Shown: positions 8,512 to 19,490, counted from the stretch's first letter. The stretch: 64,000 nt of DNA from Bacteroidales bacterium (GCA_028687995.1 JAQTZA010000005.1:62001-126000); one strand, 5' to 3'. Notes: generated by a model not told the origin, from the letters alone. Program-made: numbers and translations.

Positions 8512-9105
8512 ATGCTCAAAACCATTCATGACATTCTTCTTCACGAAGCAGAAGCTATTCGAAATATTCCTGTGACAGACGATTACGAAAAAGCAGTTCA
8601 ACTGATTCTCAAAACCAAAGCTAAAAATGGAAAATTGGTAGTCAGTGGAATGGGAAAAGCAGGACAGATAGCGATGAATATAGCTACTACATTTTGTTCT
8701 ACAGGCACTCCAGCTGTTTTTCTTCATCCGAGTGAGGCGCAACACGGCGATTTGGGCATTATTCAATCAAACGATGCCATGTTATTGATCTCCAATTCTG
8801 GTAAAACCCGTGAAATTCTGGAACTGATTGTGTTAGCTCGTCGGTTGTTTGAAGATTTGCATTTTATCGTAATTACAGGAAATATCGATAGCCCGTTGGC
8901 AGATGAGGCGGATGCTTGCTTATTTACTGGAGCACCTGCTGAGGTATGTCCTTTCGGCATGGCACCAACCACCTCCACTACCGTGATGACAGTCATTGGA
9001 GATGCATTGGTGGTGAATGTGATGCAAGAAAGTGGATTTACGAAACAGGAATATGCTAAACGCCATCACGGAGGATATTTGGGCGTAAAATCGAGGGAAG
9101 AGTAA
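8512..9105 (+). CDS. kdsD: D-arabinose 5-phosphate isomerase, SIS domain only
   Basis: Interconverts ribulose 5-phosphate and arabinose 5-phosphate, the first step toward Kdo for lipopolysaccharide. The 197-residue product consists of the SIS domain alone: KLVVSGMGKAGQIAMNIATT (about 43-62), TGTPAVFLHPSEAQHGDLG (His/Glu region), ISNSGKTREILEL (sugar-phosphate binding) and CPFGMAPTTSTTVMTVIGDAL. The C-terminal HHGGYLG is the counterpart of HPGGSLG in E. coli KdsD. The paired CBS domains of KdsD are absent, as in the single-domain enzymes of Bacteroides. A 6-phospho-3-hexuloisomerase is the alternative, but the PTTSTT segment favours KdsD. Confidence 0.85.
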   Translation: MLKTIHDILLHEAEAIRNIPVTDDYEKAVQLILKTKAKNGKLVVSGMGKAGQIAMNIATTFCSTGTPAVFLHPSEAQHGDLGIIQSNDAMLLISNSGKTREILELIVLARRLFEDLHFIVITGNIDSPLADEADACLFTGAPAEVCPFGMAPTTSTTVMTVIGDALVVNVMQESGFTKQEYAKRHHGGYLGVKSREE

Positions 9106-9134
9106 ATCGAGTTAGTAGTTAAGAGTTAAGAATT

Positions 9135-9503
9135 ATGAGTGAGAGTATCATCAAGCGTAAAAGTTTTGAGTTCGCAGTTCAAATAATTAAACTTTATCAA
9201 TCCCTTTCTTCGAATAAAAAGGAGTTTGTTTTGAGTAAACAAATCCTGCGTTCTGGTACATCTATTGGGGCGAATGTTCGTGAGGCTTTAAATGCTCAAA
9301 GTACACCTGATTTTATTCATAAATTATCTATTTCGCAAAAGGAGTGCGACGATACGATTTATTGGCTAGAACTATTAAAAGAGGCAGGTTATATTCCTGA
9401 ACCAGAATTTAAAAAGTTAAATGACGATGCCGTAGAGCTTTTGAAAATTATCAGAAGTATTATTCTTACTACTAAACAGAAACTCATATCTCATACTTCA
9501 TAA
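9135..9503 (+). CDS. S23-type four-helix-bundle protein, copy 1
   Basis: A 122-residue all-helical protein of the four-helix-bundle/23S-rRNA intervening-sequence family: KSFEFAVQIIKLYQSLSSNKKEFVLSKQILRSGTSIGANVREALNAQS is the diagnostic front half, followed by DFIHKLSISQKECDDTIYWLELL. Such genes occur inside 23S rRNA inserts but also free between genes, as here. Its role is unknown; relatives act as accessory proteins of diversity-generating retroelements, none of which is seen nearby. It is wedged between kdsD and a sugar-kinase gene and flanked by imperfect inverted AGTTAAGAGTTAAGAA / TTCATAACTTATAACT sequences, suggesting it entered as a small element. Confidence 0.88.
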   Translation: MSESIIKRKSFEFAVQIIKLYQSLSSNKKEFVLSKQILRSGTSIGANVREALNAQSTPDFIHKLSISQKECDDTIYWLELLKEAGYIPEPEFKKLNDDAVELLKIIRSIILTTKQKLISHTS

Positions 9504-9519
9504 CTTATAACTAATTGAC

Positions 9520-10446
9520 GTGAGAAAGATAATAGGTGTTGGCGAGACGATTCTCGACATTATTTTCAAAAACAATCAACCAGCGCAAGCAGTTCCTGGC
9601 GGTTCGATTTTTAACGGATTGGTGACTTTGGGGCGACTCAATGTGTCGACAGCATTTGTGAGCGAGTTGGGAAATGACAAAGTGGGGCGAGTGATTCTCG
9701 ACTTTATGAAGGAAAATAACATCACCACTGATTATGTCGATTGTTTTCCGGATGGACAATCACCTATTGCGTTGGCGTTTCTCAATGAACAAAACGATGC
9801 CGAATACATGTTTTACAAAGACTATCCGAGCCAGCGGCTTGATGTAGCTTTGCCGAGAATCAATCCGGATGATATCTTGATTTTTGGATCGTTTTATGCC
9901 TTGAATCCAGCTTTGCGCGAAAAAATGATTGAGATTCTTGAGTATGCTCGCGAGAGTAAAGCCATTATCTACTATGATCCAAACTTCCGTAAATCGCACA
10001 ACGACGAAGCCATAAAACTGATGACATCGCTCATCGAGAACCTTGAATTTGCAGACATCGTTCGTGGTTCGGACGAAGATTTTCAGAACCTCTACAAAAT
10101 GGAGGATTTATCGGCTGTTTACAAAAACAAAGTGCGGTTCTATTGTCCAAATTTCATCTGTACACAAGGGACAAAAGGCGTTTTCCTCTGCACAAAAAGT
10201 GGCGAAAAGAGTTTCGAAGTGCCAACCATCGAGGCAAAAAGCACGATTGGCGCAGGAGATAATTTCAACGCAGGAATTCTTTTTGGGTTGCTCAAATACG
10301 ACGTTCTACGTGCTGATCTCGACAATCTATCGGAAGATTTGTGGGCAAAAATTATTCAGTGCGGCATCGATTTTTCTTCTGAAGTTTGCCAAAGTTACGA
10401 CAACTACGTATCCAAAGAGTTTGCTCTAAAATATCTTACGAAATAA
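9520..10446 (+). CDS. PfkB-family carbohydrate kinase
   Basis: A ribokinase-fold sugar kinase, 308 residues, starting at a GTG (RKIIGVGETILDII follows). It carries the N-terminal PGGSIFNGLVTLGRL sugar-binding region, YYDPNFRKS before the middle, and the catalytic anion-hole motif STIGAGDNFNAGILFGL near residue 245-260. The acceptor sugar cannot be told; fructokinase-like assignments are common for this subgroup. It lies downstream of the arabinose-5-phosphate isomerase, with only the S23-type gene between, so it may belong to that operon. Confidence 0.85.
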   Translation: MRKIIGVGETILDIIFKNNQPAQAVPGGSIFNGLVTLGRLNVSTAFVSELGNDKVGRVILDFMKENNITTDYVDCFPDGQSPIALAFLNEQNDAEYMFYKDYPSQRLDVALPRINPDDILIFGSFYALNPALREKMIEILEYARESKAIIYYDPNFRKSHNDEAIKLMTSLIENLEFADIVRGSDEDFQNLYKMEDLSAVYKNKVRFYCPNFICTQGTKGVFLCTKSGEKSFEVPTIEAKSTIGAGDNFNAGILFGLLKYDVLRADLDNLSEDLWAKIIQCGIDFSSEVCQSYDNYVSKEFALKYLTK

Positions 10447-10496
10447 CATTTCAACCCTTCGTTAAGTTAAAACTGTTTAATTCCTCGATAGTTTAA

Positions 10497-10519
10497 GAGG
10501 AATTGTACCCTCTTTTTCC
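10497..10519 (+). terminator. weak terminator after the PfkB kinase
   Basis: AGAGG and CCTCT arms around a short loop are followed by a T run. A second palindrome, AATTCCTC (10479-10486) with GAGGAATT (10497-10504), overlaps it, so two foldings compete. The signal is modest. Confidence 0.35.
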
Positions 10520-10613
10520 AAAAAAGAAAATAAATTAGCAATTGTATTCGCCAGATATTCTTTTTATATTCAGCTAATTAAATAATTAGGTAATAATCAA
10601 TCGTTATCCTTCA

Positions 10614-11675
10614 ATGAATCGAGTTTATCCCTCCCTATTCATCATTTTTACTTTATTTTCACAATACTCTTGCCTGACTCAAAAGATGGAAGTGGTATGT
10701 GTGTGTAAGGAAGGGCAGCAGTTTCAAGATACCATCAAATGGGAAGTTTATCCTGAAACAGAAGGATCGGTAGAAATTTTCGCATCCTCATCTCCCGATA
10801 ATTTCAATTTATCATCACCCTATACTACTGCCAATATTTCCGACAGGGTAGTCCTTATTCCCAGATTGAGTGAGAATCGTAAATATTTCATGGTTTCATT
10901 TGATAGAAAAGAACAAGTTTTTGTCACAAATCGCATTTTAAATGTAGAAGGTGTTGCAAACATACGTGACATTGGAGGTTACGCAAATGAAACAGGTGAA
11001 TTTATCAAGTGGGGGAAAATATTTCGATCGGGTAAATTAATCGATATTACTGAGAACGGGATGGAAAAACTGAATCAGCTTCATATCAAATCACTGGTTG
11101 ATTTAAGAACAAGACCTGAAAAATTGAATGAAAATAATGCACTTACTTTTCCTGAAGTAATTGAGATGCCGATGAAATTACCTTTCAACGAAAAGATGAA
11201 AAACCTCTTGATGCAAGAGAGATGCAAAAGGACCGATGCGATTGTTTATATGCAGGATTGCTTCTATCAGTTTACGAAAGATTACCAAAAAGAGTTGGCA
11301 TCACTCATGAATCGTTTGACCAAGAAAAATAGCTATCCTGTGTTGATTGAATGTGGAACAGGAAATAATCGTTCGGGATTTGTTACCGCCATGATTATGT
11401 TGGCTCTGGAGATTCCTGAGGAGACCATTATTCAGGATTATCTACTATCAAACTCTTATATTGATATCGAAAGAGAGGCTGCTTTTGGCAGACAATTACC
11501 AATAAGTGAGCAAGAAGCGTTAACTGTTTTTATGAGTGCTCAACGAGGTTTTATGGAATATGCCTTTGAAAAGATCAAACAAGAGAATGGTTCAATCGAA
11601 AATTATCTCTCCAAAAAGCTGCGAATGACCCCTCAAAAAAGAGAAAAACTACAACAAATACTGTTAACCCGTTAG
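10614..11675 (+). CDS. secreted tyrosine-phosphatase-family protein
   Basis: The 353-residue product has an N-terminal hydrophobic export signal (about 1-20, ending near YSCLTQ; possibly a lipoprotein, although the lipobox is poor). An extracytoplasmic domain of about 95 residues comes next, then a dual-specificity/tyrosine phosphatase domain beginning NIRDIGGYANETGEFIKWG and continuing SLVDLRTRPEK. The P-loop is ECGTGNNRSGF: the CX5R signature is intact, but Glu stands where His usually precedes the Cys. Substrate could be phosphotyrosine or a phospholipid/inositol phosphate. It has its own transcription unit ahead of the helicase. Confidence 0.8.
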   Translation: MNRVYPSLFIIFTLFSQYSCLTQKMEVVCVCKEGQQFQDTIKWEVYPETEGSVEIFASSSPDNFNLSSPYTTANISDRVVLIPRLSENRKYFMVSFDRKEQVFVTNRILNVEGVANIRDIGGYANETGEFIKWGKIFRSGKLIDITENGMEKLNQLHIKSLVDLRTRPEKLNENNALTFPEVIEMPMKLPFNEKMKNLLMQERCKRTDAIVYMQDCFYQFTKDYQKELASLMNRLTKKNSYPVLIECGTGNNRSGFVTAMIMLALEIPEETIIQDYLLSNSYIDIEREAAFGRQLPISEQEALTVFMSAQRGFMEYAFEKIKQENGSIENYLSKKLRMTPQKREKLQQILLTR

Positions 11676-11682
11676 TTTTTCG

Positions 11683-11690
11683 TACCTTTG
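11683..11690 (+). promoter_or_regulatory. promoter -7 box of the DEAD-box helicase
   Basis: TACCTTTG matches TAnnTTTG. The start codon is only 15 bases downstream, so the mRNA leader would be very short (about 8-10 bases). Confidence 0.55.
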
Positions 11691-11704
11691 CAGCAAAAAA
11701 GTAA

Positions 11705-13549
11705 ATGAAGTCATTCCAAGAGTTGGGCATCTGCCCAGAAATCTTGAAAGCAATCGAAGAAATGGGCTACGAAGCCCCGATGCCTGTTCAAGAAGAAGTT
11801 ATCCCTTATCTGTTAGAAGAAGAAAGCGATATTGTAGCATTAGCACAAACAGGAACTGGTAAAACAGCAGCATTTGGTCTTCCCGTCATTCAGAAAGTAA
11901 ATCTTTCGCACAATAAAATTCAAGCACTTATACTCTCTCCAACCCGCGAACTTTGTTTGCAAATTGCAGGCGATTTAGCTGATTATTCAAAATACATGCC
12001 TGACTTGCGCGTGCTGCCTGTTTATGGGGGTTCAAGCATCGATAGTCAAATCAAAGCATTGCGTCGTGGTGTTCATATCGTCGTGGCAACTCCGGGGCGT
12101 TTGATCGATTTGATGAATCGTGGGGTTGTAAATCTCGAAATGGTGCGCAATCTGATTCTTGACGAAGCAGATGAAATGCTCAACATGGGTTTCACAGAAA
12201 GCATCAATGCAATTTTGGCAAATGTGCCAAAAGAGCGCAACACGCTTCTTTTCTCGGCAACTATGCCCGCAGAGATTTCTCGTATTGCCAAAACGTACAT
12301 GCGTAATGCCAAAGAGATTACCATTGGCACACGTAACGAAGGAACGAAAAATGTAAAACACGTTAGTTATGTAGTTCATGCAAAAGATAAATATCTAGCA
12401 TTGAAACGTATAGCAGACTACAATCCAAATATTTACGGAATTATTTTTTGTCGTACTCGCAAAGAGACGCAAGAGATTGCCGATATGTTGATTCAAGACG
12501 GATACAGTGCTGATTCTTTGCACGGAGAGCTTTCGCAAGCGCAACGTGACTATGTTATGCAGAAATTTCGTGTGAAAAACGTACAATTATTAGTGGCAAC
12601 CGATGTGGCTGCTCGTGGATTGGATGTAAACGATTTAACGCACGTTATCAACTACGGTTTACCTGATGATATTGAAACCTATACTCACCGAAGCGGTCGT
12701 ACAGGACGTGCAAACAAATCAGGAATCTCAATTGCGTTGATTCACGTGAGAGAAAAACACAAATTGCGTGATATTGAACGCATCATTCAAAAGAAATTTG
12801 AATCAGGACATTTGCCTTCGGGTTACCAAATCTGCGAAAAACAACTTCTTAACTTGATGGATAAAATCGAGAAAGTAGAAGTTACTGAAGAAGAAATAGG
12901 TGCTTATATGCCAGCTGCTATCAAGAAGTTGGAGTGGTTGAGTAAAGAAGATCTGTTGAAACGTGTAGTTTCTATGGAATTCAATCGACTAATAGCCTAT
13001 TATAGAAACGCAGGCGAAATCGATATTCCAGACGAAAGAAGTGCTGGTCGTGACCGTATGGAACGATCTGGTAAATATGATAGACCAGAACGCGGAGGTG
13101 ATCGTGATCGTGGACGTGGCGAAAGACCTGAAAGAGGTGGAGAACGAGGCGAACGTTTCGATCGTGGAGATAGAACTCGCGAACGTGGAGCTGATCGTAG
13201 CGGTGATAATCGTGCTGAAGCAGGCTTTACACGTTTGTTTATCAATATTGGCAAGACTGATGGATTGTATCCAAATCAGGTAATTGAGTTGATAAACAAT
13301 AATGTAGGTGGTCGTGTACAAATTGGTAAAATCGACTTGATGAAAGCATTTTCGTTTTTCGAAGTGGAAAGTCACGAAGCCAAAAACGTAGTAAAAGGAC
13401 TTAATAAAGCCGATTGGTATGGTCGTAAGATTAATGTTGAAGTAGCTGGCGAAAGAAGTGAAGAAAAACCAGCTGGAGACAGAAAATCATTTTCAAGAGG
13501 CTCTTCTGCTGAATTCAAATCAAATTCATTTTCGAAGAAAAGAAGATAA
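11705..13549 (+). CDS. deaD: ATP-dependent DEAD-box RNA helicase
   Basis: RNA helicase of the DeaD/CsdA group acting in ribosome assembly and mRNA unwinding, especially in the cold. The 614 residues show the Q motif (FQELGICPEILKAIEEMGY), AQTGTGKTAAFGLP (Walker A), PTRELCLQI, TPGRLIDLM, LDEADEML (Walker B), FSATMP, then helicase-C motifs VATDVAARGLD and HRSGRTGRA. An Arg/Gly/Glu-rich linker (about 445-500) precedes a C-terminal DbpA-type RNA-binding domain (FTRLFINIGKTDGLYPNQVI). DbpA is an alternative name, but the length and linker favour the DeaD group. An unusual interlocked hairpin terminator follows. Confidence 0.93.
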   Translation: MKSFQELGICPEILKAIEEMGYEAPMPVQEEVIPYLLEEESDIVALAQTGTGKTAAFGLPVIQKVNLSHNKIQALILSPTRELCLQIAGDLADYSKYMPDLRVLPVYGGSSIDSQIKALRRGVHIVVATPGRLIDLMNRGVVNLEMVRNLILDEADEMLNMGFTESINAILANVPKERNTLLFSATMPAEISRIAKTYMRNAKEITIGTRNEGTKNVKHVSYVVHAKDKYLALKRIADYNPNIYGIIFCRTRKETQEIADMLIQDGYSADSLHGELSQAQRDYVMQKFRVKNVQLLVATDVAARGLDVNDLTHVINYGLPDDIETYTHRSGRTGRANKSGISIALIHVREKHKLRDIERIIQKKFESGHLPSGYQICEKQLLNLMDKIEKVEVTEEEIGAYMPAAIKKLEWLSKEDLLKRVVSMEFNRLIAYYRNAGEIDIPDERSAGRDRMERSGKYDRPERGGDRDRGRGERPERGGERGERFDRGDRTRERGADRSGDNRAEAGFTRLFINIGKTDGLYPNQVIELINNNVGGRVQIGKIDLMKAFSFFEVESHEAKNVVKGLNKADWYGRKINVEVAGERSEEKPAGDRKSFSRGSSAEFKSNSFSKKRR

Positions 13550-13562
13550 TATACTCACATAA

Positions 13563-13620
13563 TTCTCATTGAAACCGCATCTTCACTTGATACAAATCAA
13601 TGAGAAGTTGCGGTTTTTTA
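13563..13620 (+). terminator. terminator with interlocked (pseudoknot-type) arms after deaD
   Basis: AACCGCA (13573-13579) pairs with TGCGGTT (13609-13615), which runs into T6. A second perfect pair, TTCTCATTGA (13563-13572) with TCAATGAGAA (13597-13606), is interleaved in the order A-B-A'-B'. Either a pseudoknot forms or the two stems exclude each other. Confidence 0.65.
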
Positions 13621-13654
13621 TTCCATAACTCATAACTCATAACTCATAAATAGC

Positions 13655-14428
13655 ATGTCATTCTTATTTTCAGAAATCATATTTGGCCCCGTCAAAAGTC
13701 GTAGATTGGGAACTTCATTGGGAGTGAATCTTCTACCAACAGATGCCAAAATTTGTACGTTCGATTGCATCTATTGCGAATGTGGATACAACACCACAGT
13801 AAAAGATGGTAAGTTACCGAAACGCTCAGATGTAAAAGAGGCTCTCGAGGCCAAACTTATGCAAATGAAATCGGCTGGTGAAGCACCTGATGTGATTACT
13901 TTTGCAGGAAATGGTGAGCCAACAATGCACCCCGAATTTCCTCAAGTGGTTGATGATACCATTGCGCTTCGCAATAGATATTTCCCAAATGCCAAAATTA
14001 GTGTACTTTCCAATTCTACTTTTGTGCGAAAGGATGTTGTTTTCGAAGCCTTGAAAAAGGTAGAGAATAACATCATGAAACTGGATTCTGGATTAGACTC
14101 AACCGTTTCACTGATTGACCGGCCGACTCAATCATCCTATTCGGTAGCAGGTATCATCAAAGAGTTGCAGAAATTCGAAGGCAATCTGATTATTCAAACC
14201 ATGTTTTTGAGAGGTACACACCGTGGTGTGTTGGTCGATAATACTACTCAAGAAGAGATAGAAGCATTGATTGGTGCAATGAAATTGATCAATCCTAAGC
14301 AAATAATGATCTATTCGCTCGATCGAGAGACTCCAGAAAATACCCTTGAAAAAGTGCCAGTCGAGGAGCTGAATTTGATTGCAGAACAGTTGAGGTCGGC
14401 AAGTATTGAAGTTTCAGTAGCTGGTTGA
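13655..14428 (+). CDS. Tyw1/COG0731-like radical SAM protein
   Basis: A 257-residue radical SAM enzyme. The [4Fe-4S] motif is CTFDCIYC at about residues 32-39 (CX3CX2C), preceded by VKSRRLGTSLGVNLLP. Glycine-rich TFAGNGEPTMHPEFPQV follows (the SAM-contact GNGEP type), then SVLSNST and KLDSGLDSTV. The family resembles the wyosine tRNA-modifying Tyw1 core without its flavodoxin domain, but bacteria do not make wyosine, so the substrate is unknown. It is preceded by ATAACTCATAACTCATAA direct repeats and lies between the deaD terminator and the convergent ndh gene. Confidence 0.85.
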   Translation: MSFLFSEIIFGPVKSRRLGTSLGVNLLPTDAKICTFDCIYCECGYNTTVKDGKLPKRSDVKEALEAKLMQMKSAGEAPDVITFAGNGEPTMHPEFPQVVDDTIALRNRYFPNAKISVLSNSTFVRKDVVFEALKKVENNIMKLDSGLDSTVSLIDRPTQSSYSVAGIIKELQKFEGNLIIQTMFLRGTHRGVLVDNTTQEEIEALIGAMKLINPKQIMIYSLDRETPENTLEKVPVEELNLIAEQLRSASIEVSVAG

Positions 14429-14514
14429 AAAAGCAATTTCTGTTTTAGAATATGATAAGAGACGATTGAATAAATTTTCAGTCGGCTCTCTCAGTAGTAT
14501 CGTAAAGTTGAGTC

Positions 14515-15807
14515 TTATTTTATGATGCGCTTCTCTACATTTTTGGCTTTTATAATGAGGCGAAGAGATTGATCGTAGGTGAAATAGCTCCACGACCAAT
14601 TGATAAACGTCATCACTTTATTTTTGATGCCAAGTATCGACATTAAGTGCACAAACATCCATACCCACCAAGCGAAAAAACCATGAAAGTGCACAAAGGG
14701 CAAATCAACCACAGCCAAGTTCCTACCTACGGTAGCCATACTTCCTAAATTTTTGTATTTGAATGGTTTTTGAGGTTTGCCTTTTTCTAAAGAAGAAAAG
14801 TTCTTCGCTACATTTCTTGCCGATTGGATTGCTACTTGAGCTACCTGTGGATGACCATTCGGATATTTGTCGGTTTCCATATAGGCTAAATCACCCAATG
14901 CATAAATATTGGAATACCCCTCTACTTTGTTGTATTGATCTACTTTCATTCGATTGCCGCGTGTCATGGTTGCGGTCGAAATTCCTTCCATAAAATTGGC
15001 TTTTACTCCTGCAGCCCAAATAATATTGTCGGTTTTTAGTTTCATTCCATTACTCAGCGAAACAATATTCCCATTGTAATCTGAAACTGCTGTATTCAAC
15101 CACACTTTTACTCCCATTCGCATGAGATATTCGTAGGCTTTTTCGCCCGATTTGGTAGTCATACCGTTTAATAATCGGGGAGAAGCTTCAACAAGGTAGA
15201 TGTTCATACGATTGAAATCGATTTCAGGATAATCTTTTGGTAGAATGTATTTCTTCATCTCGGCGAGCGAACCCGAAGTTTCTACTCCTGTAGGTCCGCC
15301 ACCCACTACGACGAAATTCATCATTCCTTCTTGTTCATCGGGGTATTCGCTTATTAGGATGTTTTCAAAAGTTTGCAGGATGGTATTTCTAAGACCCAAC
15401 GCTTCTGACACAGATTTCATCGGGTGAGTTAACTTCTGAAGTTCGTTGTTACCAAAGAAATTTGTTGTTGCACCTGTAGCTAATATCAAATAATCGTAGT
15501 CGATTTCTCCAATCGAAGTGATGACCCGATTTTGGTCTGGATCAATTTTTTCTACCACCGTTTTTCTGATGTGGATGTTGTTTAGAGATTGAAAAACCTT
15601 TCGATAGGGGAAAGAGATGGCGCTGGGTTCTAAACCAGCGGTTGCTACTTGGTAAAATAGCGGTTGAAACATGTGGTAGTTGTGCTTGTCAAGCAAGACA
15701 ATTTGATAGTTCGTATGTAATAATTTAAGACAAATCGTAAGTCCAGCGAACCCGCCGCCCACAACAACAATGCGTTTATTTTTGACTTCTGGAATATTTG
15801 CTTTCAT
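14515..15807 (-). CDS. ndh: type II NADH:quinone dehydrogenase
   Basis: A single-subunit flavoprotein that oxidises NADH with menaquinone without pumping protons. The 430 residues carry an FAD-binding RIVVVGGGFAGLTICLKL at the N-terminus, the NADH-binding FVVVGGGPTGVETSGSLAEM near 165-184, and GDLAYMETD with HPQVAQVAIQSA near the flavin. The C-terminal hydrophobic region FHGFFAWWVWMFVHLMSILG anchors it to the membrane as in other NDH-2 enzymes. It lies convergent to the radical SAM gene and downstream of gyrB. Confidence 0.93.
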   Translation of the reverse strand: MKANIPEVKNKRIVVVGGGFAGLTICLKLLHTNYQIVLLDKHNYHMFQPLFYQVATAGLEPSAISFPYRKVFQSLNNIHIRKTVVEKIDPDQNRVITSIGEIDYDYLILATGATTNFFGNNELQKLTHPMKSVSEALGLRNTILQTFENILISEYPDEQEGMMNFVVVGGGPTGVETSGSLAEMKKYILPKDYPEIDFNRMNIYLVEASPRLLNGMTTKSGEKAYEYLMRMGVKVWLNTAVSDYNGNIVSLSNGMKLKTDNIIWAAGVKANFMEGISTATMTRGNRMKVDQYNKVEGYSNIYALGDLAYMETDKYPNGHPQVAQVAIQSARNVAKNFSSLEKGKPQKPFKYKNLGSMATVGRNLAVVDLPFVHFHGFFAWWVWMFVHLMSILGIKNKVMTFINWSWSYFTYDQSLRLIIKAKNVEKRIIK

Positions 15808-15901
15808 CTATGTCTGATTAGTAAGATGTGTTCTTTAAATATCTGTTTAACATCAAACAAATCAAATAGAGAAAAGTTTCTGTAATTATGTTTTTTAGCA
15901 T

Positions 15902-15935
15902 AAAAAATCCCGTTTTGAAAACTCAAAACGGGATT
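15902..15935 (-). terminator. rho-independent terminator of gyrB
   Basis: On the minus strand AATCCCGTTTT and AAAACGGGATT form a strong hairpin followed by a T run. Confidence 0.85.
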
Positions 15936-15960
15936 GTAGTCATTTTATATGGATCAAATC

Positions 15961-17922
<1,962 letters not shown>

Positions 17923-18004
17923 TTATTTGATTATATATCAATTTGTAAAATTCTCGCTTTAAAGCAAATCGTTTTTACGTTTCTGAAAATCGTAAAAAGC
18001 CAAC

Positions 18005-18012
18005 AAATATAG
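18005..18012 (-). promoter_or_regulatory. promoter -7 box of gyrB
   Basis: The minus strand reads TATATTTG about 85 bases before the gyrB start codon, giving a leader of roughly 80 bases. Confidence 0.5.
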
Positions 18013-18138
18013 CACTTTTAAATGGATTTCTTGCAAATAAAAAAGGTAGAAATGAACTAAATTATTAAAAAAAGAGGTCTATTTTGATAGTTTTATTGAA
18101 CCTATCCATCTGTCTGTTTATTGGGCGCATTTGCCAAT

Positions 18139-18729
18139 TTATTCAGAATTTTTTCTTTTGAGTGCGTCCTCTAATTTTTTGTCAGGAATCAGCCATAAAA
18201 TTGATACAAAAATAAAAAGCACAAAGGAGGCAGATATATGTATATAAGCTAATGGAATAGAACTTGCATAGCAGATTGTCGACACAATTCCTTTTCTATT
18301 CAGATGATTAAACGCTTGTTTTAGCTCTGCATTGTCGTGAGAATTTTTCTGTACTGCGATCATCAAAAGAAAAAATGAAAATCCGCTGACCAGCATAATG
18401 AATCCATAAAGAGCGACGGTATCTGTTGCGAAGTGATTTTCTCCCATCCACCCAGTGACAAAAGGTACGAGAGAAAGCCAGAAAAGCAGGTTGATGTTTC
18501 CCCAAATAATGCTTGATGAAACTTGCTTCAAAGAATGTAGTAAGTGATGATGATTTCCCCAGTAGATACCGATATAAACAAAGCTAAGAATGTAACTTAG
18601 AAAGGTCGGAATCAGTTCTGTTAAATCTTTCCACCCGCCACCGTGTGGCACTTTAATCTCCAACACCATAATGGTAATAATAATCGCCAATACGCCATCA
18701 CTAAAGGCTTCGAGTCGGGTTTTGTTCGT
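18139..18729 (-). CDS. TMEM175/DUF1211-family membrane channel with an ACG in place of ATG
   Basis: Bacterial TMEM175 proteins are potassium-permeable channels with the signature RxxxFSDG at the start of helix 1. Here the frame reads NKTRLEAFSDGVLAIIITI, but no ATG, GTG or TTG lies between the preceding stop (TAA) and this motif; the position where Met is expected is ACG at 18727-18729. Starting at the first standard codon, TTG 18690, would delete the signature. With ACG the product has 196 residues and about six membrane segments. The gene overlaps the upstream gene by 29 bases. Either a rare ACG start, a start-codon mutation or a sequencing error is possible. Confidence 0.75.
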   Translation of the reverse strand, partial: TNKTRLEAFSDGVLAIIITIMVLEIKVPHGGGWKDLTELIPTFLSYILSFVYIGIYWGNHHHLLHSLKQVSSSIIWGNINLLFWLSLVPFVTGWMGENHFATDTVALYGFIMLVSGFSFFLLMIAVQKNSHDNAELKQAFNHLNRKGIVSTICYASSIPLAYIHISASFVLFIFVSILWLIPDKKLEDALKRKNSE

Positions 18730-19285
18730 AGGTTATTTTTTTGTTTCGTTCATAAATGATTTTTTCGGCAGCTTTCACGTATTCAATTTGGTATTTCTCT
18801 TTGTTTGTTATCATCTCTTCCAAAGATGCGTCTGTTTCATTTTGTAGTTCATCGTATCGTTTGTTGATAACAGCGTTTTGTCTCTCTTTCTCGATTTTAG
18901 GATCGGCTGCAAAAAACTGGAAAAGAATAGGTGCAATGACGTTAAACTTAGTAATCAAGAGAAAAATTAGCAAAGAAAAACTTAGTGGTTGAATTCCAAT
19001 AGAAAAGGTTGTGATATTCATTGGATGCCACGAAAATGTAGTTGTGATAGTGGATTGAGTAAATTGAATAACATTGAAAGACCCAATTAGAAGAAGTACG
19101 GATAGCAATATTTTTTCAAGTTTAGGGTTCGTGAATTTCAGAATTGTAACTGCAGAAAGTAATCCATAACCCATGTAATTTTGAATCAAAATATCAGTAT
19201 TCTGTAAAAATGAAAACACAATTCCAATAATTGCAGATACCCATAGAATTGAGATAATTATGGTGTCGTAATATTTATTAAGCAT
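18701..19285 (-). CDS. membrane protein, unknown function
   Basis: A 194-residue protein with four or five hydrophobic segments in the first 125 residues (TIIISILWVSAIIGIVFSFL, YMGYGLLSAVTILKF, ILLSVLLLIGSFNVIQF, LSFSLLIFLLITKFN) and a charged, helix-rich cytoplasmic tail (ADPKIEKERQNAVINKRYDEL). I do not recognise the family. Its 3' end overlaps the TMEM175-like gene, so the two are co-transcribed and possibly translationally coupled. Confidence 0.7.
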   Translation of the reverse strand: MLNKYYDTIIISILWVSAIIGIVFSFLQNTDILIQNYMGYGLLSAVTILKFTNPKLEKILLSVLLLIGSFNVIQFTQSTITTTFSWHPMNITTFSIGIQPLSFSLLIFLLITKFNVIAPILFQFFAADPKIEKERQNAVINKRYDELQNETDASLEEMITNKEKYQIEYVKAAEKIIYERNKKITYEQNPTRSL

Positions 19286-19490
19286 AAAGGAAGTAGTCGT
19301 TTGTTTTTACAAATAAACAAAAAAAATATAGTTAATTGGAGTTTCTTAAATAGATTTTTTAGGCCACAATAAAACCGATATACATTATTTAGCCATATTT
19401 TCATATTTGATGAGTTATTTTTTTGATTTCTAACTAAGACCAAAATGCTGTTTTAGTGAACTATAACACAATCTTTTCATAGAAATATTT

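Noticed and set aside
9135..9503. 23S rRNA intervening sequence
   Set aside because: The S23-type protein is sometimes encoded inside 23S rRNA genes, but no rRNA sequence surrounds either copy here.
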